Source of the DNA: Combretum micranthum
Taxonomy: Eukaryota; Streptophyta; Magnoliopsida; Myrtales; Combretaceae
Direction: 5' to 3'
Length of the DNA stretch: 64,000 bases
Assembly (NCBI GenBank): GCA_024138025.1
Contig: JAMXBD010000011.1
Span: 2,963,501 to 3,027,500, forward strand
Numbering within the stretch: the stretch's first letter is position 1; each line of letters starts with the position of its first letter. A program made the translations under genes and the position numbers. This document shows positions 1-11,142 of the stretch, in pieces. The notes beneath the pieces are model-generated. The model worked only from the letters and a program-made list of their open reading frames with translations. It was not told the DNA's origin and did no database searches.

Positions 1-1131
1 TATTGCTAGGATTATCAATGGGCTAAAGATGGACATAGCTAATGTTGTTGAACTTCAGCAATATCAAACTCTTGAGGATGTTATCAAACTGGCTAGCAAG
101 GTAAAAAGACAACAATGCAAAAAGCTTCAAAAATCCCATTATTATAATAAATCTGATGAGGAGGAAAGGAAAGAGGAACGAAAGGAAAAAATAAGGGGAC
201 GGAAGTTGAAGAAAAAGGTCCACAATAAAAGAAGAGTAGAGAAATCAAATGTTTCAAGTGTTTGGGGCATGAACATATTGCTTCTCAATGTCCTAACAAG
301 TGGGTGATGATTCTAAAAGATGATAAGAATGAAAGTGAGGAAAAGAAGCAGGAGAGCAGTGAAGAAGGTATAATTGAGTTAGATGCGCCTAATGGTCCAT
401 TGACATTATTGCTTGAGTAGGAGAAGGCCAATCCGAATCAAAAGACAAATCTATTTTATATTCAAAGTTTGGTCAAGGAAAAACATGCCTAACTGTGGTT
501 GATACAGCAGCTGTGCCAATCTTATTTCTGCAGGAATAGTCTCTAAACTAGGCTTACAGTTGGAGCAACATTTGAATCCCTATGCTCTTCATTGGCTAAA
601 TCACCAAAAAGTTATTCATGTTCATAAATAGGTTCGTGTTCCTATCCCAATTGGTGATTATTCTATGAACTTTTATGTGATGTAGTACCCATGGATACTA
701 CAGATCTGATTCTTGGAAGACCATGGCAATATGACATCCAGGCTTCATATGATTGGTACAAAAATGAGTACATAATTAAGTACCTGGGGAAGACATTCAA
801 GCTAATGGCCATGAGTTCTGAAGAGTTGCAGCAGGCCAAGTTGATCTGTGTTAAGAAGACCAAGGGTTTGAAAAATTTGTTTGCTTGGACTAGCAAAATG
901 ACCAGCTCGAATGTTCAGAAAAAGAAGAATCAAGATTTGAGGGCGAATCTTCTTCAACTGGGAGGTAATGATAGGAATTGGTTGCCCAAAGTCATGAAAA
1001 AGAGAAACAAAAAAAGAAAAATATCAAGCAGAAGAGCAGCCCGTGTGAAGGACCTAAGCCGGCCCTACGCCACCGGTCTACAAGTGAAAGGCTGTTGGCT
1101 TATAGCCGGCCTACATGGTCAAGCCGCTAGC
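1..1131 (+). pseudogene. Ty3/gypsy gag-protease remnant, truncated
   Basis: Broken gag-pol of a gypsy retrotransposon entering from the left edge. Positions 29-110 read as the end of the gag domain (key run VVELQQYQTLEDV). A CCHC zinc knuckle with perfect C-x2-C-x4-H-x4-C spacing lies at 250-291 in another frame. Positions 430-760 are a decayed retropepsin ending in the family motif DLILGRPWQYD (about 703-735). Stops and frameshifts separate these parts and no reverse transcriptase follows. From about 1020 the text becomes GC-richer and probably belongs to the U3 of this element's own LTR, which would resume after the solo LTR at 4016. Classification to Ty3/gypsy is firm, lineage is not. Confidence 0.8.
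1127..1131. repeat. Target-site duplication, left copy (CTAGC)
   Basis: Five bases before the solo LTR at 1132. The partner at 4016-4020 reads CCAGC, one mismatch, as expected for an old insertion. Confidence 0.6.
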
Positions 1132-4015
1132 TGAAATAACCTAACTTAATTAATAACTTAATTTTTATATAAATATAATATTAGTTCTAAATATTAAGTT
1201 TAAAAGTGAATTTGATGTATGAAATGAGTGTATGAAAATGGAATTTGAATTATGTTTATATTTTTGTTAGCATGAAATTTGTATTAGTAGTGAGTATGAA
1301 TTAATATTATGTTATTAAGGCTATTGTTCTAGTGTATTAATGTGTGTATAGCATAATTAATGTTTGTGTCTTTTATATATTAATATGTATGTGATATGTT
1401 TATTTGTATCAAAATAAGTTTTGAAAATTCCTAAACCAAGGCAAAATTTTATCAAGTTTGGCCCATGTTTTAACCAATTTTTAAGCCTCAAAATGAGCCC
1501 AAATTAAGCCAAATTGCAGCCCAATCCATTAAGTACCCATAAAGTCAAGTTTAAGATAAGTTTTAACCCATAATTTGATCAAAAAGACTCCATTTTGGGC
1601 AGTTCCTCTTCCCATCCAAAAATCCTTTTTCTTTCTTTCTTTGTTTCTTTTGTTCTTCATTTTCTCTCCATCTAAGCGAGTCCAAAACCCTTAGTGGAAT
1701 ATACATCTAAGGTCTAAGAGTCTTTATAAGCCAAGCCTTATTCATGTAAGTCCTTGTTACTCTTTCTTTATTCTTTAAATGCATTAGGCATGTTTTATAA
1801 GTTTGAAGTTATATATGATTTGAATGGTCTTATATGTTAATGGATGTTAGGACGAGTTTTGATGATATTTAACTTGTTATATATGCTATAGAAGTAGTAA
1901 TATTTGATGGCAAAGATTGATGTTGAAATTGAGTAGTTAAGTTTAAGGTAAGGTGTAGAAGGGGGTTTGAAATGGCTGAAGTAGGTTAAAGTGTATCAAG
2001 ATGTAACAATGTGATTGGGATGATGCATTAGTGGTTTTAATGTGTGGAGATAGTGTTAGAAGTGTTTGAGTTGTGTTGTGGTTGAATTATGGTTTGTGCA
2101 TAAGTATTAGTGCTTGAGTATAATGAGTTCATGTGATAAAGTGAGCTAAAGTTATGTTTGATGTGTCAAAATGATGTTCAATGTTGCTAGGAGCAGTTAC
2201 TGTGGATAGAAGATGGTATATGCAGCTAGATATGTGTTTGAAGAAAGATTAAAAGTGCTTTTATGTTACAATTTTGCAAAGTACAAAACAAGGGAAACAA
2301 AACTTTTTCGAACAGGTCTGTTTTAACATTTATGCCGGCATCTAGTACTTCAACGCTCTCGGCATAGAGGTGGTGTTGAATGTGATCAAAACTAATTTTT
2401 CTAACATTACTTGTAACGCCATCGGCTTTTGTGAAGAAATTGGCCAGTGTTCATTTTTTCTTAAAGCCTACGTCGACCATTGGGGTTTCAACACCGTAGG
2501 CCTTTAACCGGTGTTGAATGTGAATAGAACTGATTTTCTTGATGCCGACCTTAACATCATTGGTGTACGCTTCCAACATTGCCAACGTTCAACTCAAATT
2601 TGCTGGTGTAAATTGCCCACGTATCTCTTGAGTTTTTATAATTTCAAACTTCTTCAATTATCCTTTTTTGCTTCATATATGGTCTTCTAATAAATCTATA
2701 AGTTATGTAAACATGTTTTATGTATGAATCAAGTGTTAGAGCTATATGTTAAGTTCATTGAATCTCTTTGTATAGTTAATTTAGAATTGTATGTTCTATG
2801 TTCGATTATTGATTTGTTCTTATATTTCTTATTTCAGTTAGAGATTCTTCAGTTGATTTCCCTCTGAGTGGTTATAGTGCTACTCTACTGGGTATAGGTA
2901 CGCAGTAGCTTGTTTGTTGTATGCTAGGAATAGGCATTACTAAATTTAACTTAATTTAAGTCGACTTAATACTTTGATGAAATGGTTGTCTATTATGCCA
3001 TTTAATCTAGATCGAGAAGCGGCTAACCTGTCATGATGCAATGACATGTTAGTTAGGCGCTTTAACCTTAGTCATGATATAATGACTTTACCATGAAGCA
3101 CTGGTATGTTATGATGCAATAGCGATTCGTTTATAGTTAAGTGGGTAGCTGATGGGGAAAATAGTATTTAAGTAACGTTTGCTTAAACTTAGGGGGAAAT
3201 ACCATTGTTTAGTTCAAAGTTTATGGGAACTTGTGAACTACATTCATGTTGTGGACTAAGTTTAAGTAGAGTCGGGTAACGGCTATGAACCTTAGATGAA
3301 GCTATTTTCTTTATGGAATAAATATATGAGGTATAAGTATTTGGACTGTTTATATTAACCCCTTGAGCAGCTGCTGTTACTCAAGACCCCTAAATTCCCT
3401 AAGCGTGATCTCGAGGTTTGAATACCCCACTGTTGTTTTGTTAAAACAAAATTTAGCAAGATAATGGCCTAATTGTTGATGCATTGCATTAAAACTAAGT
3501 TCGCTAAACACTTCGCTTTTGTATTTGTTCCTACATGCTGGGCCTTTGGCTCACTTTTGCTGCTTTGCAAGTATTGAAGATGATTTACATGATGATCTGG
3601 GATATGGGTTAGATTTTAAGAGGTTCATGGACAAGTGGACTCAAGTACCTTTGGTTTTTGGAAAAAGCTTTTTGTTTTAAAACATATTTCTCTATATATG
3701 AGGCTTGTTAAATAAGCTTAAGTTGTAAAAGACTTTAAAGTCTCTTTAGCTTATTTTTGTATCAAGAACAACTTGTAATTTTGTAGTGTCTTATATTGAC
3801 ACTAATCTTTGTAATTATGATGTATATATGTATAGATTGCTCTTGTTAGCAATCTTCTTTTGTTCAAAAATTTTTTATAAAGTTTTGGTAGATTTAATCA
3901 AATAATTTTCATAAACGGTTAGTTTTAGGATAACCTTACATATGATATGAAAATTTTATATATGGTTGAGGACTCAGTACACCAAATCTCAAGATTTAGT
4001 GGGTGGGTCTTTACA
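1132..4015 (+). mobile_element. Solo LTR, Tekay-like chromovirus
   Basis: 2,884-bp sequence starting TGAAATAACC and ending GGTCTTTACA. It is collinear with the LTRs at 11143-13919 and 18956-21715. Shared landmarks are the TGAAATA start, a CTTT-rich block near 1620, a GC-rich palindromic island (2330-2620), an AGGTACGCAGTAG-like site near 2895, a 'GGCCTTTGGCTCA' block near 3541, and the CTTACA end. A near-perfect 5-bp duplication flanks it and there is no internal region, so it is a solo LTR from LTR-LTR recombination. It is clearly more diverged than the intact pair at 11143/18956. Confidence 0.85.
2330..2620. repeat. Decayed GC-rich palindrome island in solo LTR
   Basis: Aligns with the CGCCGGCG-rich islands at 12100-12490 and 19905-20295. 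Many CG dinucleotides have become TG or CA: the intact copy's ACGCCGCCGGCGTAG appears here as ACGCTCTCGGCATAG. Confidence 0.7.
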
Positions 4016-4560
4016 CCAGCTTTGTTTGATTTTCACACCAGTTTTTATTTATTCGTATTTTTAAGCTTTGTTTAGGAATATTTTTGTAATTATGTCTTTT
4101 AGGTCTCTTTAGCGTTAGTATATAAAGCTCTCTTGGTTATTTGTTGGACAGTTTTTGGTCATTTGATATTTGAGAGCACATTTGTTGTGTGAGAAAACCT
4201 ATTGTGGTTTTTAGATTATCGAGAAACAATTTTTCTTTTTAATCAGTTGTTCTTATCAAATCTTGAGTTATATAGATTTGTGGCGAACGTTGTTTTTGAA
4301 TCTCGTGATGCATTGATACTGTGATTGTTTTATAGATTGTGGAACCTATCGATTTATAAATCAATCACAAACTAGTTTGATTTCGTTGTTCGTGGAATTT
4401 ATCGAGCGATAATTTCATCCATATCCCTTTTATATTTGCAAAATTCATATGAACAAGAAAACCCTAAATTGATCAAAACCCGATTTTATTTAAGACCATA
4501 GTCGGATCCACATCAATATGCCACTGCGTTGAAAGTGAATTCGGCATGATCGAGATGCAA
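4016..4560 (+). mobile_element. Probable gypsy LTR, downstream half
   Basis: Non-coding sequence resuming after the solo LTR target duplication. It has an LTR-like layout: a TATATAAAG promoter-like box near 4120, then a stretch rich in short direct motifs, ending near a GTCGGATCCACATCA segment (about 4502-4516) that resembles leader text after a plant gypsy LTR. It is probably the other half of the LTR begun at about 1020-1131. No second copy is in the window, so this is inference. Confidence 0.4.
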
Positions 4561-5748
4561 ATCTCCAACCGCTGACCGCTCCCTAAGGTTAACACAATTT
4601 GCTTCCGTCACGTGTTCTTGGAGTAGAAGCTTGGAACAACCAGATTTTCAATTGCCGAAAACAAGAAAAAGAAGGAACAAACAGATTTGTAATTTTTGTC
4701 TCTTAGGTTGGACCTTTGTGAGATTAAAAACAAGAACTATATATATTCATTCAAAAGTAAAAACCAAAAATTAACCATTTTAAATTTTACCTAAATTTTC
4801 TAAGTTTTAGAAGAATAAATTTCTGTTTGAAAAATAACGAGAATTTCGATTTCAAGAACAATAATTTTTTGGTTATAGAATTTAAAAACAGATTTCAGTT
4901 ACAAGACGTTTGAGATTAATTTAAGAAGTTATTACCTAAAGTCCTTTTTACCTCTCGTTGCTTGTCTTACGACTTGTAATAAATTACTTGCACTTATTAT
5001 ATTCTTGATTTGTATGCTACTTTATTTATTCTTAAGACTTTCCTATTTTATTTGTTGAATACCATTATTATTGCTACTGATTATTTTTCTTCTATATATT
5101 TTATTCCAATATAATTATTATTGATTATTAATATTATTTCTTTATTTATTTGTAAGAAATTTTTGGGATTAATTTTGTTCTCTCTCTCTCTCTCTTTTTA
5201 CTTGTAAGTATTTCATAAATTTATAAAATATAACTTTTTATATTGATAAATGGGTTGACACAAGATATAAGATATAGTATGAATGGATCAAATCACGATT
5301 TTGATCTTCATACACAATCAATGTCAATCTTAAGATTTTTTTCATTTACCATAGCCCCGTTTTTTCTTTGATACAAATCATGATACGGTACCGCAAATTA
5401 CCGGATCAAAATATGGGATTGACGTTCTGATTTATCTTTCTTGGATATAGTGGTAGGGCGAAAATCGGCCACGACAACAATGTTGGGCCGTCATCATCGT
5501 ATGAGATGCTAATCTCCATGAAAGTCGATGCAAGTGAACCGCAGTCTAAACAAATAGGTTAATTTACCACAATTCACATAATTTAGCCTTTTAGCCGTTT
5601 TACTCCTATGCAAATGCAATTATGCATATGAATATAAAAAATTGGAGTTGTGCAATGCTTTATAATTTATAGATTTTTAGCTAGCTATGACTATTTATTT
5701 ATTCAGTTTATAGTATAAATTTGTAATTGATCGTTTATGCCCCTCATT
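4561..5748. other. Non-coding, no gene seen
   Basis: AT-rich text without a supportable reading frame or recognised repeat end. It contains one short CT microsatellite at 5179-5195. Confidence 0.6.
5179..5195. repeat. (CT)n microsatellite
   Basis: About eight uninterrupted TC units. Confidence 0.9.
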
Positions 5749-5892
5749 TCAAGATCCTGTTTGGATAGTTGGATTTTTTTTTTCTGTATTGGATCAGTTT
5801 TGGCTCGGTATGACCAATTTATACGTAAAATTGTTGGTTTTTATTTGTTGGATTTAAGAACGATACCAAAATAATGATCCAAACAGGCTTGA
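5749..5892. mobile_element. MITE-like element with terminal inverted repeats
   Basis: 144 bp bounded by inverted ends: TCAAG-AT-CCTGTTTGGAT on the left and ATCCAAACAGG-CTTGA on the right, matching except for a 2-base indel. There is no coding capacity and the interior is AT-rich. CCTGTTTGGAT ends are typical of small plant DNA transposons (hAT-like MITEs), but I could not fix a target duplication, so the superfamily is open. Confidence 0.55.
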
Positions 5893-6641
5893 TACTGAAA
5901 ATGCGTTAATTGCTGAAAACACTGAACAGTTACAAGAAGAATTGGAGTAGAAAATGAGTTAATTGCTTTTCTTCCTGAAAATTCGATTTCAATTATATAT
6001 CATAGAATATTGTTGATATATATTTAATTCCCGTGGTTATTATTTAAAGATAAATAATGGACGCGTGTAGAAGGGGAAAAAGTTTAGCGAATTAAACCGA
6101 CGTAGTAATTTTGCAAGAAATGGTCCTTCATGGGCACATATAATTTACATCGTATCTGCCTAAATAGATTTATTGTTTATATAATCATATGCATATATTG
6201 TATAGGGGTTTGTCATTCAAAACTTGACCGCGGGTCATGTGCTTCAAGATCCATCTTATGAATTTTTTTTTTCTTTTTATCTCATAATATGTTAAGAGAT
6301 GCTATAGAGAGAGTTTCAAAAAGAAGAATAAGCAAACTCGAATTTTCATAGTAAGCATATGATAGTGTGTTAAATATGGTAAATTTTATGTTTTCTTAAC
6401 TTATTATTAATAAAGAATGTGATTTAATTTTTTACTATGGAATTCTAACATGGTAACGTATTTATTCCAAACTTACCCCAATACTTGGAATGTTGCAAAT
6501 AAGGAGGAGATGACTTTTAATTTATAGAATTTATCCCTAACCTTAATTGTTGGATGAAGTCAAGATAGATGGAACATGGCGCGCTATTGTTGACAACCAT
6601 TGGATTGATATTAACAATTGGACATCCGATTTGAAGTCTCA
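5893..6641. other. Non-coding, no gene seen
   Basis: AT-rich sequence between the MITE-like element and the LTR starting near 6642. No supportable coding frame. Confidence 0.55.
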
Positions 6642-7440
6642 TGTTATGTCTCAAAGAAATAGGAAATTACCACAATATTTGAAATTACTATATTGTGAAG
6701 ACTTAAACATATAGAGAACAACTCAAAAAAATAATAAATGACCTCAGTAATACAACAATGAATGACATATATGGGTAAATAGTTAACAATAGTGGGAACT
6801 AGAGTTGCATTACAATAGATCTGAGTTACAATAGCTAACAAGTAACGGGAATGGGAGTTGCATTACAATAGAATTAACTAGAGTTGCATTATAAAAAGAG
6901 GTAGAGGAAGTTAACAAGTTTTTTGAGCTTGAAAAAGTTCAGATCTCTTAACTTGATCATCCTTCTTTCTTCTCTATTTAGGAGCCAAACTGGAGCTTAA
7001 ATCCCAATACTTCTCTATCTTTATTTCTTGAAATGAAACCTTAGTTAGTTTGTTATATTATAAACACAAAAACAAACTCTCAGTTCAATATTTGCGTTAA
7101 TACTTGTAGCTACTATGTTCTTAACAAATAAACTCTATTTCTTGTAGAAAGAGAAGTGAAGACTGAGAAGGAAGAGAGAGAACTTACCTTTGCTTTCGAG
7201 AACTTCCTATCACTATGGCTAGGACAAGATAGGTTTGAAGTTTCTCTTAGTATCTGCTTTTCATTGTAGCATGTCGTACATGTTTAGATGAATGGTTGGG
7301 CGGTCTGTTTGTATTTTCTTGTAAACATTGGATTGTGGACTTTTACGGTTCCGTGGGCTGTATGAATTGATATAGCGTGTTTGAAGTAAACTAGGCTTTA
7401 TTGAAAGAATTTTAATAAAGATTGGGCTATAAGAGTAACA
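6642..7440 (+). mobile_element. Gypsy 5' LTR, about 0.8 kb
   Basis: Begins TGTTATGTCTC and ends AGAGTAACA, immediately followed by ATTGGTGCTTTCATTG, a leader and primer-site text common in plant gypsy elements, and then by gag at 7471. The right end is well supported by what follows. The left end is chosen from the TG..CA rule with complementary TGTTA/TAACA termini. No second LTR is visible. Confidence 0.55.
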
Positions 7441-7470
7441 ATTGGTGCTTTCATTGAAGTTATGGTGATA

Positions 7471-8022
7471 ATGGCTGAGAATACTGGAGAATCAGTACAA
7501 TTTCAAGTACAGTTGGATCAAGATAAAGCAACCATTGAAAAGTGACGAGTGAATTTCAACATTTTAAAAATTCTATGAATGGCAAGATGCAAGCATTGAT
7601 GCATCAATTTAATATGTTGCCACAATCTTCTCAAGCTCAGCATGTTAATACTGGAAATTATAATTTGGGTATATCTCCATCTTCATCATCTTCTAATGAG
7701 CAGCATAAAGATGGGTTTTCTCATTATTCAAAAGTTATCAAATTAGAGTTACCAAGATTTTCAAATGGCAATCCAAATAGTTGGATTTTCAAAGCCACTC
7801 AATTTTTCAATTTCCACCATGTTCCAGTAGAGGAGAGTGTTAAGATGGCTTCTTTTGCTCTTGATGGGAAAGCATATAAGTGATTTTGGTGGATGTTCAC
7901 AAATCAATTAATTAATGCATGGATTGGTTTTTGCAATGCTCTTAGACATCCATTTGAACCATCTCCTTTTGAAGATTATCAAAGGAACTTATCAACTAAG
8001 TTTAACTTTGCATTATTAAGGT
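7471..8022 (+). pseudogene. Ty3/gypsy gag, N-terminal part, broken
   Basis: Starts at ATG 7471 (MAENTGESVQF...), meets a stop at about 7543, then continues in another frame from 7542. The core reads LELPRFSNGNPNSWIFKATQFF (about 7745-7815), followed by VKMASFALDGKAYK, a stop, and FWWMF. This is the retrotransposon gag core, in which a WW pair normally follows the 'L-G-A' stretch. It ends near FEDYQRNLSTKFN at about 8020, where the sequence changes abruptly, so the remainder of gag and all of pol are missing. Confidence 0.75.
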
Positions 8023-9596
8023 AGGTGCATTTCAATCAAGTAGAACCTTTGACATATGACTCATCGATGCTCAAAATTACCTAAAATTGTGGATACTCAA
8101 AATCACTTAATTATTACTTAATCAAAACGATTAATTAAATTAACGCATGCCTTTTTGAATGGGCATTGGGTAATTTGCAACAGTATTCATGAATTTGTGA
8201 ACCAGACATTCAAACACCTAAATGACTACTAGGGTAACTTATAAATCAAGTAAATACACATTAAATGCCAAGATAGAAGATATCTATGTAAACAAAACCA
8301 CAATTTAGCTAACGTTAGTCAAAACTCTTAAATCGCCAATTGACACTTCATAAAACCTACAAATACACGTTATACACCAAAATTACAATAATCCCAACTA
8401 AACAAAATTTTAATTGCTTTCAGTTCTATGCTACCAAACATTTGAATCACCACCTAACCCAACCAACGAATTCAATATTTAACACTAAAATTCATTCTTG
8501 CAACGTCATACAATTAAAACCTGATTAGCTACTCCAAAATAAATTAATACCACAAAAATACACAATCTAAATCCAAAAGTCACTTTTTTCAAGACTCCAA
8601 AACATGCCCATAAGTGCTCAAGGTCCAATGTATTAGAATAACAAGGCTAAAACAACTGTTTGTCATTGTTGTAAAAGAAAATTATCTAGATACAAATTAT
8701 ATTATTTTAATTACTAAAATAATAGCGCTAAGTCGCAAGTGAAAAATGAGATATTAAATTTAACACAAAAATCGCATAAAAGAAATGCAATATCAAAAAG
8801 CTAGGTACTGAGATATATTGCAATATTACACTTAATAGATAGGTACTGAGATATATTGCAATATTGCACTTAATACATAAATCACCTGTTCGAGCTTCCA
8901 TAAGACTATATTTCCATCATCTTTAATTCCATGGTCAACACTAGGTAAGACATGACATGAAAAATGTTCGCATCATCAAAACCAGCAGTTTATACTCCAT
9001 GTTGCGCTCTCTTCTTCTACGTTCTTTCTCCCACAAGCACTAATGTCACATTTTTTTAGTGCGAATTCTACCAATTTCAATAACCAATATAGTACCTACA
9101 ATATAGCATTAGTATTTTTGTTGTCTTTAATTGATATTTGTGCAATTTTTTTTTATTAAAGCAGACCAGTAAACAAACAATAAACTCCAACTGACAGAGG
9201 TATATGAATGCTTTAGTCAAATAGAATTATTATGGAACAAACAAATAACTTATCGGCACTTAAAAATCAACCAAAACTAACATTTCTTTGTTTAAAAGCT
9301 ACATAACCAAATGATCGAATAACCATGAGGGTATTTAAAGGGCCAAAATCAATTAATCTTACAACATTATTTTTATGCATGAAATCACTAAACCATATAG
9401 ATACCCAAATATTTATATGGCCATTATAGTAACTCCTAAACTTAGTTAATCCATATCATATGCCAAAATGGAAGATTACTAAGTTATCAAACATACAGTA
9501 ACTTAAAATGAACATATACAACCACCTAAAATGCCTAAAACATTGACTAGGTACTTCAACAAGTAATGCTACACTTGTGGCCAACTAAGAAGATGT
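8023..9596. other. Non-coding, no gene seen
   Basis: AT-rich sequence with loosely recurring phrases (TGCCAAGATAGAAGAT near 8262, TGCCAAAATGGAAGATTA near 9461) suggesting an old repeat. No transposon ends or protein similarity recognised. Confidence 0.5.
8802..8877. repeat. Two-copy 38-bp tandem repeat
   Basis: TAGGTACTGAGATATATTGC and following bases occur at 8802 and again at 8840, with one mismatch in the unit. Confidence 0.85.
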
Positions 9597-9606
9597 TTTT
9601 TCTCTA

Positions 9607-9682
9607 CCCAACCCTTCCCCCACCACCACACACACACCGACACCCCCCCACACACACACACCACCCCCCCCCCCCCCCCCCA
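9607..9682. repeat. (CA)n and uninterrupted C-tract
   Basis: CA-rich sequence leading into about 18 consecutive C bases near 9664-9681. The minus strand is G-rich with several G-runs and could form a quadruplex. Confidence 0.9.
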
Positions 9683-9939
9683 ATAGGCCCAAAGATTGTC
9701 TGACATAGAGTGCACGATTGATGCGGTAAGAATAACGAAAAACAATAGAGAAACTCAAAAAAAAAAATTCTAATAAAGAAATTGTTTAATGAATGTGTGA
9801 GTGATGGGTGAAATTTATGTCTCCTATAATTTAAAAAAAAAAGTCCCATCAACAAAATTATCCAATCAATCATCTAACCGTTAAAATAAATATATTAATT
9901 AAAATATTAACTATTTCAGTAATTCGATCATGGATGGGT

Positions 9940-10239
9940 ATGGTGTAAACTGTTGGAGAGTAATGGGATCATAGAATTTCTCATATTAATTACACAATGC
10001 AATATAACAATTATACTGAATTGTATCGCATTGGTATTTATGTAATTTTTCTATCCAATTAATATCTCTGTAAGTGTTTTTGTTCCTTTGTTATCAATAC
10101 CTTAAAAGAGAATTTTAAAAAATTCTAAATAAAATATTAAAAAATCTAAAAATATCCAAAGAGATATATAAAAAATATCTAGATATTATTGTTAAGAAAT
10201 ATCTAAACTTTATATTTGGTTCTGTCTATCTTGTCCACA
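9940..10239 (-). mobile_element. Antisense gypsy 3' LTR remnant
   Basis: On the minus strand, pol (10265-10640) is followed by a purine tract CAAGTGGAGGAGAATA (10256-10241) and then TGTGGACAAGATAG..., the expected order of pol end, polypurine tract and LTR start. The LTR therefore begins at 10239 and runs leftwards. Its far end could not be placed and 9940 is only a guess. Confidence 0.45.
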
Positions 10240-10264
10240 TTATTCTCCTCCACTTGAGAAAAAC

Positions 10265-10640
10265 TTATCCATTGAGTTCATAGTTGAGTCCGAATATAGG
10301 GGTTCATTAGAAGGATAATATTGGTAGATATTTGCCACATTAAATGTCTTGGAAATCTCCATGTTGTCAGGTAACTCCATAACGTAAGCATTGTTGTTAA
10401 TCTTCTATATAATCTGCTATGTCCCATACTTCTTAGGCTGAAACTTATTGTAAGCACCAATTGGAAATCTTTCCTTTCACATGAAAACCATTACTTGATC
10501 TCTAACTTTGAACACTTGTTTTCTATGATGCTAATCAGCTTCCTTGTCTTTATCAACATAAAATGCTTGTTTTACATCTAAAGCTTGGATAATAATAGGC
10601 AATATGATTCCCATTTTTATCCCTAAGCTCATGAAGATTT
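10265..10640 (-). pseudogene. Ty3/gypsy pol C-terminus remnant (antisense)
   Basis: Reverse-strand reading gives the post-integrase tail of a gypsy polyprotein. In order: ALDVKQAFYVDKDKEAD, QVFKVRDQVMVFM, FPIGAYNKFQPKKYGT, then [14 protein letters not shown] and [17 protein letters not shown]. The 'INxNAYxxELP...FNVA(D/N)I' signature is diagnostic. Several stops interrupt it. The upstream pol (10641-10830) is not recognisable. Confidence 0.75.
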
Positions 10641-10830
10641 GCTTTGAATCTTAACTAAGTATCCCTTTAGTGTCAAAGATAAACCTACAAAAAGGAATCT
10701 TAACAAGTAGAAAGTAAAATGTCTCAACTATCATAGGATTTAAAATTGCATCAAGCCTCAACCATACACCATCATTAAATCCCCTCTAGATTAGCAATGT
10801 CCAAGGAATCTCTACATTAATCCTAGAAAT

Positions 10831-11142
10831 TGTAAACCCTAAAAATCTTCATATTAGTAGAAATAAACAGAAATATAACTATAGAAAATAGAAGATTAAT
10901 GTACAACTCAACAAAGACCTTATAATAAAACTACGAGTAGTAATGAACCTATACATAACTTCAAAGTCTAAAATGAAGTTCTCTATATAGTAACATATAC
11001 CAAAGACAAGATTCCATAGTGGGTATCGAAAACATAAAATATAGAAATCATTAAGACAAGATTTCAAGTGCATTAAAAAGTAAATAACCAATAAAGCTTA
11101 TGGTTAGAAAACGATAATTTAAGGATGAACCGTTATATTTAT
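10831..11142 (+). repeat. Element A 5' LTR, first segment
   Basis: TGTAAACCCTAAAAATCTTC start. It aligns with the 3' LTR start at 36978 over its whole length (for example ACTCAACAAAGACC and GGTTAGAAAACGATAATTTA in both). Cut by the Tekay insertion. Confidence 0.85.
11138..11142. repeat. Target-site duplication TTTAT, left copy
   Basis: Identical to 21716-21720 on the far side of the 11143-21715 element. Confidence 0.95.

Noticed and set aside
9604..9873. Minus-strand ORF starting in the G-rich tract
   Set aside because: Composition artefact of the C-tract and CA repeat (Gly/Cys/Val run).
10826..10830. GAAAT/AGAAT as element A target duplication
   Set aside because: Only three of five positions agree. 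May be decayed, but not strong enough to call.
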